A DNA stretch of 5,827 nt from Actinomycetota bacterium (GTDB taxonomy: Bacteria > Actinomycetota > Actinomycetes > S36-B12 > UBA5976), in assembly GCA_947486505.1 (NCBI GenBank), contig CANKTT010000091.1:1-5827 (forward strand). Direction: 5' to 3'. A program made the position numbers and the translations under genes. The notes beneath the pieces were generated by a model. The model saw only the letters and a program-made list of their open reading frames with translations, was not told the DNA's origin and did no database searches. Numbering within the stretch: the stretch's first letter is position 1; the number at the start of each line of letters is the position of its first letter. Of the stretch, positions 1 to 5,540 are shown in pieces.

Positions 1-1
1 A

Positions 2-88
2 TCAGTTACATTTCCAGCAGAAACTGGCGAAATATTTGCCAATACAGATAACTCGCGCAACTCGGCACCTTTCCATAAAAAGCCTTAA
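2..88 (+). CDS. possible C-terminal fragment of an upstream gene, function unknown
   Basis: The frame starting at base 2 is open from the window edge to a TAA at 86-88 and encodes 28 residues ending in PFHKKP. Of the three forward frames, this one looks most coding-like, because many of its codons begin with G. The frame starting at base 3 is also open to about position 104, but its codons look less like a gene. The tail is polar, carries no motif and I do not recognise it. It would lie on the same strand as the acyltransferase gene, about 106 bases upstream of that gene's preferred start. Only the upstream sequence can confirm it; it could equally be non-coding. Confidence 0.3.
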   Translation, partial: SVTFPAETGEIFANTDNSRNSAPFHKKP

Positions 89-158
89 GAGAGGGTAACC
101 CAGGAAATCAAGATTCGGCTATGGAATCGAGAAATGATACAGATGGCCATGTCAGTTA

Positions 159-187
159 TTGCTGATAAGGCCTACGTTGGCTACCGT
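159..187 (+). promoter_or_regulatory. candidate promoter of the acyltransferase gene (leaderless)
   Basis: TTGCTG at 159-164 (half-match to a -35 box) is followed after 17 nt by TACCGT at 182-187 (TANNNT-type -10). Transcription would start about 7 nt later, on or next to the GTG at 195, giving a leaderless mRNA. Both boxes are weak matches. Support comes mainly from the same -10-to-start spacing at other genes in the window. Confidence 0.3.
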
Positions 188-194
188 AAGGATT

Positions 195-890
195 GTGTCC
201 GAACGCGATAGTTTTTATAAGTTCCTCAAAAAGGTTGCCATTGGCCCGGCGGTTGAAGTTGCTTTTCACCCATGGGATGAGGGGCTGGAAAACATCCCAG
301 AGACTGGCTCAGCAATTCTGGCGAGTAACCACCTGTCTTTTTCTGATTCAATTTTTCTACCAATTGTGGTTCCGCGAAAAATCACTTTTTTAGCTAAGAG
401 TGAATACTTCGAAGGTTCTGGCATCAGAGGCAAAGCAACTGCCGCGTTTTTCCGAGGTGCGGGTCAGGTGCCCGTTGATCGAACTGGCGGTAACGCAGGA
501 ACGGCCGCGATTAGTACCGGCGTGCGTTTACTCAAGGAGGGACATTTACTTGGTATCTACCCAGAAGGAACGCGTTCTCCTGATGGGCGGTTGTACCGAG
601 GAAAAACAGGTGTTGCACGCATGGCGCTTGAAGCACAAGTGTCAGTTATCCCAGTTGCAATGATCAATACTGAAATGGTTCAACCAATTGGAAAGTCGCG
701 CCCTAATTTTGGGGTTGAAGTGGGGATTCGAATCGGTGAGCCGCTTGACTTCTCTCGGTACTACGGCATGGAAGATGATCGATTCGTCTTACGTTCACTG
801 ACTGACGAAATCATGTATCGAATCATGGACTTATCTGGACAAGAATACGTAGATAAGTATGCGTCGCGGTCAAAGCGCACTACTGAGTAG
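195..890 (+). CDS. plsC: 1-acyl-sn-glycerol-3-phosphate acyltransferase (PlsC/AGPAT family)
   Basis: This protein probably transfers an acyl chain to the sn-2 position of lysophosphatidic acid to give phosphatidic acid, the precursor of membrane phospholipids, at the inner face of the membrane. With a GTG start at 195 it has 231 residues, normal for the family. Visible motifs are the catalytic HX4D box NHLSFSD (His46, Asp51), the VPVDR block (about residues 92-96), the glycerol-phosphate-binding YPEGTR (122-127) and VIPVA (about 151-155). There is no clear N-terminal membrane helix. GTG195 is preferred because the product begins MSERDSFYKF, close to where family members start, and a -10-like box lies 7 nt upstream. 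TTG177 (AAGG 6 nt upstream) and TTG159 (243 aa) are alternatives; an in-frame TGA at 135 rules out anything longer. The gene converges with the phosphofructokinase gene across 34 bp. Family assignment is firm; acyl donor and exact substrate are inferred. Mycobacterium Rv2182c is a probable counterpart. Confidence 0.9.
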   Translation: MSERDSFYKFLKKVAIGPAVEVAFHPWDEGLENIPETGSAILASNHLSFSDSIFLPIVVPRKITFLAKSEYFEGSGIRGKATAAFFRGAGQVPVDRTGGNAGTAAISTGVRLLKEGHLLGIYPEGTRSPDGRLYRGKTGVARMALEAQVSVIPVAMINTEMVQPIGKSRPNFGVEVGIRIGEPLDFSRYYGMEDDRFVLRSLTDEIMYRIMDLSGQEYVDKYASRSKRTTE

Positions 891-924
891 TTAAGCAGGT
901 AATAAAGTTAAGGCGAGAGATCAA

Positions 925-2145
925 TTAATGGTTTGCCGCTAAACCTTTTGGTTGCGCGATGTCGCGCAACAATTCGTTAAACCAAAAAGTTTCGGTATTA
1001 AATGGCTTGGCACCGGCTACTCGTTCGAATTCGCAAGCCCGAATCACATTGTCACTGTCTTCGTCCTGACCAACTAACCCGCTAATTCCAGCAAGCGCAG
1101 ACTGCACTGCAACAACAGCACACTCTTTGATAAGTTCTCTGTCTTTTGCATTTGCCGGAGCCGAACGTGAGTAGTAGCCACTCTTTTGAACTAGGACTTT
1201 TTCGGCGCCGATCATAGGAGCGAACTGATCAGCAAACCAGGCACCAGGGTTAATTTTGTCGATCTTCACATGGCCAAACGGATCCAAGGGAATTTCTTCA
1301 CCACGATTTTTCATTTCCGCAACTATGGAATCGACCCCAGCACCTTCAGACAGAAAAATATTTACGTTTCCAACATCCTGCATAACGGTACTTAACCGAT
1401 GAGCTTCGGCTTCCAGGTCGATTTCTAATTCTGGAACGTAGACGGCATGAACTTCACGATTTTGTCGGGCCACACCAAGCTCTGGGATCCAATTCATCTC
1501 ATCAAGTAAATTGCGGTAGGCGACAGCAGTTGCGGCAGTTAGCCAGCCACAATGTCTACCCATAACTTCATGAACAATCAACATCTTGGGGTTAGAGCTA
1601 TGTTCAGAAACTATGTTGCTGAAATGATGGGCGCCCTCATCTGCCGCGGTATAGGCGCCAAGCGATTGAGCGATCGGGTAAACATCGTTATCAATAGTTT
1701 TTGGCAAACCAACGACGCCAAGTCCGTAGTTATTCCTTGCTAAGAACGCTGCAAGGTCAGCAGCGGCAGTGTTTGTGTCATCCCCGCCAATTGTGTGGAG
1801 CACATCGACGCCGTCCGCAATCAATTGATCAGCTGCAACTTGCTGCGGGTCTTGGCCAGAAGCCACTAAGCCACGCTTAACGCAATCCCCAACATTGGTT
1901 AGTTTGACTCGTGAGTTGCCAATGGGGCTGCCGCCAAATGCTTGCAAAAGGTGGGCTTGACCGCGAATTGCCGGGGTAATAGCTATCGAATCTCCAAGAA
2001 GCAAACCGCGGTACCCATTGCGATATGCAATTATTTCCACCTCAGGCGCCACACGTGAGTATTCCTCAATAAGTGCACCAACTGCGGAAGATAAACATGG
2101 CGCCAGGCCACCTGCAGTAAGTAGTGCGACTTTTTTGATCGGCAT
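925..2145 (-). CDS. pfp: pyrophosphate-dependent 6-phosphofructokinase (diphosphate--fructose-6-phosphate 1-phosphotransferase)
   Basis: This 406-residue cytosolic enzyme should interconvert fructose 6-phosphate and fructose 1,6-bisphosphate using PPi instead of ATP, so it can serve both glycolysis and gluconeogenesis. The PFK fold is shown by the N-terminal LLTAGGLAPC (8-17), GGSPIGNSR (71-79), GGDDT (120-124), PKTIDND (148-154, catalytic Asp152) and MGRHCGW (195-201). Two residues separate PPi from ATP enzymes: Asp123, where E. coli PfkA has Gly104, and Lys149, where PfkA has Gly124. Both have the PPi form here. The C-terminal part has the conserved NIFLSEGAG, NPGAWF and QKSGYYSRSA blocks. 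Length and motifs recall, from memory, the roughly 400-residue Pfp proteins of alphaproteobacteria and methanotrophs, not the shorter (about 340 aa) Amycolatopsis PPi-PFK. The gene is divergent from the DAHP synthase gene across 83 bp. The ATG at 2145 is preferred because TAGAAT ends 6 nt upstream and the product starts exactly at the first beta strand. Confidence 0.95.
   Translation of the reverse strand: MPIKKVALLTAGGLAPCLSSAVGALIEEYSRVAPEVEIIAYRNGYRGLLLGDSIAITPAIRGQAHLLQAFGGSPIGNSRVKLTNVGDCVKRGLVASGQDPQQVAADQLIADGVDVLHTIGGDDTNTAAADLAAFLARNNYGLGVVGLPKTIDNDVYPIAQSLGAYTAADEGAHHFSNIVSEHSSNPKMLIVHEVMGRHCGWLTAATAVAYRNLLDEMNWIPELGVARQNREVHAVYVPELEIDLEAEAHRLSTVMQDVGNVNIFLSEGAGVDSIVAEMKNRGEEIPLDPFGHVKIDKINPGAWFADQFAPMIGAEKVLVQKSGYYSRSAPANAKDRELIKECAVVAVQSALAGISGLVGQDEDSDNVIRACEFERVAGAKPFNTETFWFNELLRDIAQPKGLAANH
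941..992. repeat. nested inverted repeat inside the 3' end of pfp
   Basis: The inner arms are a perfect 9-nt inverted repeat, gttgcgcga (951-959) and tcgcgcaac (962-970). The outer arms, 941-953 and 980-992, match at 12 of 13 positions; in the pfp-sense RNA the odd pair would be a G-U wobble. The arms share bases 951-953, so the inner and outer helices compete in part. The inner pairing could form an 8-bp, GC-rich hairpin with a 4-nt loop in pfp mRNA, about 25 nt before the stop codon. It encodes the LLRDIAQPK region, part of which seems conserved in the family, so it may be a by-product of coding. No U-run follows it, so it is not a typical terminator. Confidence 0.5.
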
Positions 2146-2151
2146 ATCGCA

Positions 2152-2157
2152 ATTCTA
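2152..2157 (-). promoter_or_regulatory. -10 box of pfp (probable leaderless promoter)
   Basis: On the minus strand TAGAAT (5 of 6 to TATAAT) is followed by 6 nt and then the ATG at 2145. Transcription would therefore start at or within a base or two of the start codon. There is no Shine-Dalgarno sequence in the intervening TGCGAT. No clear -35 box lies 16-18 nt upstream. The kinase gene has the same hexamer at the same spacing. Confidence 0.55.
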
Positions 2158-2215
2158 GTCACGGCCTGGTTGCTAAACGGGATTTGCAGATTTAGTGAAC
2201 CGCCGTAATCGCCAC

Positions 2216-2221
2216 TAATCT
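2216..2221 (+). promoter_or_regulatory. -10 box of the DAHP synthase gene (probable leaderless promoter)
   Basis: TAATCT at 2216-2221 (4 of 6 to TATAAT) ends 7 nt before the ATG at 2229, so the mRNA would begin at or just before the start codon. AGGGGA at 2222-2227 resembles a Shine-Dalgarno site but is only 1 nt from the ATG, too close to work as one. An alternative promoter is TTGCAG (2184-2189), a 16-nt spacer and TAATCG (2206-2211), which would give a leader of about 10 nt. Confidence 0.45.
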
Positions 2222-2228
2222 AGGGGAT

Positions 2229-3557
2229 ATGAGTGAGATTTCGTGGCCCAATCTACCAGCAGCCCAGCAACCCGTTTGGCCATCAGCTGCGGCTTTAACG
2301 CAGGCTCAAGAAATTTTGGCTGGATTGCCACCGCTTGTTTTTGCGGGCGAGTGTGATGAACTTAAATCCAAACTTGCTGCTGCAGCCCACGGCGATGCTT
2401 TCGTTTTAATGGGAGGCGACTGCGCCGAAACTTTTGCGGCAAATACCGCTGATTCCATCCGCGCCAGATTGAAAACGGTGCTTCAGATGGCAATTGTTTT
2501 AACTTATGGTGCCTCGATGCCGGTGGTAAAGATTGGCCGGATTGCAGGCCAATATGGCAAGCCACGAAGCTCATCTGAGGAAGTTATTGATGGCGTGAGT
2601 TTGCCGTCGTATCGTGGCGATGCAGTTAACGGCTTAGATTTTACGCAAGAGTCTCGCCAGCCCGACCCAATGCGTCTAGTGCAGACTTACCACGCAAGTG
2701 CGGCTACTTTGAATTTAGTGCGCGCATTTACCCAAGGTGGATACGCAGATCTACGCCAAGTTCATTCCTGGAATCAAGATTTTGTGAGTGAATCAGCTCC
2801 AGGAAAGCGCTATGAAGAAATGGCCGAAGAGATTGATCGCGCGCTATCGTTCATGACTGCATGTGGTGCGGATCCAGAAGAGTTCAAGCGTGCAGATTTT
2901 TACGCCAGCCACGAAGCGCTGTTACTTGATTACGAAAAGCCATTAACCCGCGTTGATTCCCGAACTGGAAATCTATATGACGTGTCAGGTCACTTTGTTT
3001 GGGTGGGTGAAAGAACTCGCGAAATTGATGGGGCACACATTGATTTTGTGTCTAAGATCAAGAATCCAATTGGGGTAAAGATTGGCCCCAAGACAACAGA
3101 ATCTGACATTTTGGGACTTCTAGAGAAGTTGAATCCGGAAAAGATTCCGGGTCGGCTCATGTTCATTACTCGAATGGGTGCAGGAAACATCAGGGAAGTG
3201 CTGCCAAAGCTGGTCGCTTCAGTTCAAAAAACTGATTACCCAGTGTTATGGGTATGCGATCCAATGCATGGAAATACCAAAGAAGCAGCATCTGGACACA
3301 AGACTCGCTTGCTCGATGACGTGATTGATGAGGTGCGTGGCTTCTTCGAAGTACACAAGGCGTCGGGAACGCATCCTGGTGGAATACATATTGAACTAAC
3401 TGGTGATGATGTAACTGAATGCCTCGGAGGGATTGGGGGCGTTAGCGAAACTGATTTACCGTTCAGGTATGAAACCGCTTGCGATCCCCGACTCAATAGG
3501 ATCCAAAGCTTAGACCTGGCGTTTCAGGTAGCAGATATGTTGCGGGCGCGAAATTAG
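2229..3557 (+). CDS. aroG: class II 3-deoxy-D-arabino-heptulosonate 7-phosphate synthase
   Basis: It condenses phosphoenolpyruvate with erythrose 4-phosphate to give DAHP, the first committed step of the shikimate pathway to aromatic amino acids; it is cytosolic and metal-dependent. The 442 residues show the class II signatures GGDCAETF (62-69), KIGRIAGQYGKPRSS (101-115), QVHSWN (177-182), SHEALLLDYE (227-236), GERTR (260-264), GRLMFITRMG (308-317), DPMHGNT (344-350), GTHPGGIHIELTGDD (380-394) and YETACDPRLN (414-423). The likely metal ligands Cys65, His347, Glu389 and Asp419 sit at a constant offset of 22 from Mtb AroG Cys87, His369, Glu411 and Asp441, so the core aligns almost without gaps. 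The N-terminus is about 22 residues shorter than the Mtb enzyme, whose N-terminal segment takes part in subunit contacts and feedback binding; allostery may therefore differ. The sequence looks closest to Streptomyces enzymes (from memory). It is divergent from pfp and converges on the kinase gene with a 6-bp gap. In some actinobacteria this gene is called aroH. Confidence 0.97.
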   Translation: MSEISWPNLPAAQQPVWPSAAALTQAQEILAGLPPLVFAGECDELKSKLAAAAHGDAFVLMGGDCAETFAANTADSIRARLKTVLQMAIVLTYGASMPVVKIGRIAGQYGKPRSSSEEVIDGVSLPSYRGDAVNGLDFTQESRQPDPMRLVQTYHASAATLNLVRAFTQGGYADLRQVHSWNQDFVSESAPGKRYEEMAEEIDRALSFMTACGADPEEFKRADFYASHEALLLDYEKPLTRVDSRTGNLYDVSGHFVWVGERTREIDGAHIDFVSKIKNPIGVKIGPKTTESDILGLLEKLNPEKIPGRLMFITRMGAGNIREVLPKLVASVQKTDYPVLWVCDPMHGNTKEAASGHKTRLLDDVIDEVRGFFEVHKASGTHPGGIHIELTGDDVTECLGGIGGVSETDLPFRYETACDPRLNRIQSLDLAFQVADMLRARN

Positions 3558-3563
3558 TTTCTG

Positions 3564-5459
3564 TTAAACAATCTCGATAGTAATTACAGATCCTTTTGGC
3601 GCCTTGGATCCTGCAGCGGGTTTCTGCGAATAAACCTTGTTCAAGATGGCGATTGGTAACTTGTTAACTGCATTAACTTGAAAACCAGCAGCTTGGAGAG
3701 TTGCAGTCGCAGTTGCAGCATCCATACCAACCACATTGGGGACATCAACCAGAACGGGTCCCTTGCTGAGGGTTACCTTGATGACTGTTCCTTTTGGAAC
3801 TAGCGTTCCTGGTGTTGGATCGGTCAAAAGTATTGTGCCCGCGGCGCTGTCATCGTAATCTTCTTGAATGATTTCAGTGGTAAGCCCAAGGGATTTCAAA
3901 GTGATAGTCGCATCTTGACTTAGCATCCCAACAATCGGAGGCACTTCCACTGGTGCCGGACCTTTCGAAACCAAGATAGTTACTTGAGTCTCTCGTTTAA
4001 CTGAGGTGCCGCCAATCGGGTCTGTGCTGACAACTTTTCCGGCGGGAATCAGTTCATCGAAAACTTCTTTCGTCCCGGAAACTATCAAGGTTAAGTCTTC
4101 AAGTGCTGAACTTGCATCGTTCGGGTCTTGGCCAGCAAGGTCCGAAGGTATCAAATATCGTTCTTGACCTTTAGAAACCGTTAGGGTAACTGACGAGCCT
4201 TTGCGAGCCTTATCGCCGCTTGCGGGGTCAGTCTTTATGACCACACCTGCAGGAATGTCTTCTGAGAATTCCTCAACTACTTCAACACTTAGCTCCAGGG
4301 GAGCTAAGATCGCCGATGCCTCGTCGAAAGTAAGGGAAGTCAATGGTGGTACAACTTCGGAGCTGGCGGTGTATTGATACCAAAAGCCACCGCCAACCAA
4401 TAATGCGGAAATCAATAGCACGGGGACGAATTTTCTAAGTTTTCCGTTACGTGCGGCAGTGCGCTTGACTTGGCCGTCACCGAAACCCAGTTTGGGATCC
4501 TGGAGTTGAGTGTTTTCAGGTATTACTTGGTGGACGCCAGGTGTTGGAGTCGGGATAACTTGAGTACTTTGGATTGTCAGGGCAGTAGTCAGAGCTTCGG
4601 CGCGAGGAACTGCCGAGATTGCTCGAATCACTGCCTCGCGAAAGTCTCGGGCACTTTGAATACGCTCTAGCGGTGACTTCCTAGTCGCGGCGAGGACTAA
4701 GTGGTCTACTGCAGGAGGAACATCTGGCTGAACGATACTTGGCGCAGGAACTTCGCTGTTGACATGTTGGTAGGCAACATCAAGCGGTGAAGCACCAGTG
4801 AATGGAACTAAGCCGGTTACCATTTCGTAGAGCAAGATGCCGCACGAGTAGACATCTGATCTCTGATCGACTGCAAGTTGCTGTACTTGCTCGGGAGACA
4901 AGTAAGCCATTGTGCCAAGCAGCACTGCTCCGGTGGAATCGCTAACCGGGGTATCGCTAATGACTCGAGCTAGTCCAAAATCAGTGACCTTGATGTGACC
5001 GTCATTTGTTATCAGGACATTTTCAGGTTTTATGTCTCGATGAACGAATCCTGCATCATGCGCCGAACTTAAACCAGAGAGAATCGAACTTATGATTTCC
5101 AAGGCATGTGCGCTGGTAAATGGACCAGATTGCGCCATAACTTCGCGGATAGTGCGTCCTTGAACAAATTCCATAACGAGGAACGGGTATCCAGCACTGA
5201 TTCCCTGGTCATGAACTGCAACTACATTTGGATGGGTTAGCGCAGCGGTAGCTCGGGCTTCTTGGGTAAAGCGCTCCACAAAATCTGGATCGTTAACTAG
5301 CACCCCACCGAGAACTTTTAGGGCGACAGTTCTGCCGAGGCGAAGGTCAGTTCCGCGATATACGGTGGCCATACCACCACGGGCAATTAGCTCATCGACG
5401 CTATAGCGCTCTTCCAAAACTTTCCCAAGTAGCGGGTCTAGGTTTGGCGAATCGCTCAC
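3564..5459 (-). CDS. transmembrane serine/threonine protein kinase with four PASTA repeats (PknL/PknB type)
   Basis: This is a 631-residue Hanks-type membrane kinase, probably sensing cell-wall fragments outside and phosphorylating cytoplasmic targets. The kinase domain covers about 19-281: glycine loop ARGGMATVY (26-34), ATP lysine Lys48 in VALKVL, helix-C Glu67, catalytic HRDIKPEN (140-147, Asp142), DFG (160-162), activation-loop Ser/Thr residues about 173-183, and SPE (188-190, the APE position). All catalytic residues are present, so it should be active. A proline/threonine-rich linker (about 282-340) leads to a basic stretch and one membrane helix (about 344-360). Four PASTA repeats follow: about 366-431, 432-501, 502-568 and 569-631. 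The last two have clear VPxxxG starts; the first two are degenerate. The GTG start at 5459 is supported by TAGAAT ending 6 nt upstream. The gene is not beside cell-division genes as PknB usually is. Its position next to aroG and near plsC instead recalls Mycobacterium pknL (Rv2176), which lacks PASTA repeats, so orthology is likely but unproven. Confidence 0.95.
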   Translation of the reverse strand: MSDSPNLDPLLGKVLEERYSVDELIARGGMATVYRGTDLRLGRTVALKVLGGVLVNDPDFVERFTQEARATAALTHPNVVAVHDQGISAGYPFLVMEFVQGRTIREVMAQSGPFTSAHALEIISSILSGLSSAHDAGFVHRDIKPENVLITNDGHIKVTDFGLARVISDTPVSDSTGAVLLGTMAYLSPEQVQQLAVDQRSDVYSCGILLYEMVTGLVPFTGASPLDVAYQHVNSEVPAPSIVQPDVPPAVDHLVLAATRKSPLERIQSARDFREAVIRAISAVPRAEALTTALTIQSTQVIPTPTPGVHQVIPENTQLQDPKLGFGDGQVKRTAARNGKLRKFVPVLLISALLVGGGFWYQYTASSEVVPPLTSLTFDEASAILAPLELSVEVVEEFSEDIPAGVVIKTDPASGDKARKGSSVTLTVSKGQERYLIPSDLAGQDPNDASSALEDLTLIVSGTKEVFDELIPAGKVVSTDPIGGTSVKRETQVTILVSKGPAPVEVPPIVGMLSQDATITLKSLGLTTEIIQEDYDDSAAGTILLTDPTPGTLVPKGTVIKVTLSKGPVLVDVPNVVGMDAATATATLQAAGFQVNAVNKLPIAILNKVYSQKPAAGSKAPKGSVITIEIV

Positions 5460-5465
5460 TGCTTC

Positions 5466-5471
5466 ATTCTA
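5466..5471 (-). promoter_or_regulatory. -10 box of the PASTA kinase gene (probable leaderless promoter)
   Basis: On the minus strand TAGAAT (5 of 6 to TATAAT) is followed by 6 nt (GAAGCA) and then the GTG start at 5459. This is the same hexamer and spacing as at pfp; the shared core is CTAGAAT. No ribosome binding site fits in the gap, apart from a weak GAAG only 2 nt from the GTG. An ATG overlapping the box at 5467 opens only a 3-codon frame, so it is not the start. No convincing -35 box was seen. Confidence 0.55.
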
Positions 5472-5510
5472 GATGCCGCCACGAAAACTCGTCTGCGCGC
5501 CACGACAGGG

Positions 5511-5522
5511 TAGATTTAGATT
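5511..5522 (+). promoter_or_regulatory. tandem TAGATT hexamers, candidate -10 region of the lycopene cyclase gene
   Basis: TAGATT occurs twice back to back (5511-5516 and 5517-5522), each 4 of 6 to TATAAT. From the second copy transcription would start near 5529, giving a leader of about 12 nt. That leader contains a weak purine-rich AAAGAGAG stretch (5529-5536) 4 nt before the ATG at 5541. No -35 match was found at 17 nt. Of the five genes, this is the only one whose start is not directly preceded by a -10-like box. Confidence 0.3.
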
Positions 5523-5540
5523 TAACCGAAAGAGAGCGCG

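Noticed and set aside
93..101. Small palindrome gggt-a-accc upstream of plsC
   Set aside because: Four-base arms with a one-base centre are too short to support an operator or hairpin.
143..211. Short ATG reading frame of 22 codons overlapping the start of plsC in another frame
   Set aside because: No ribosome binding site, no recognisable sequence, and it overlaps the better-supported gene start; chance is the simplest explanation.
400..663. 87-codon plus-strand frame inside plsC
   Set aside because: It overlaps the acyltransferase catalytic motifs in a different frame and its own translation shows no family features.
891..924. Possible bidirectional terminator between plsC and pfp
   Set aside because: The 34-bp gap is AT-rich but has no stem of useful length followed by a T-run on either strand.
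3236..3496. 86-codon minus-strand frame inside the DAHP synthase gene
   Set aside because: Shadow frame over the strongly conserved active-site region of aroG; rich in Ser/Pro with no domain.
1280..4500. GGATCC occurs six times in the window, more than the one or two expected
   Set aside because: All copies lie inside coding sequence in varied frames, without regular spacing; codon use and chance suffice, and there is no linked restriction-modification gene.
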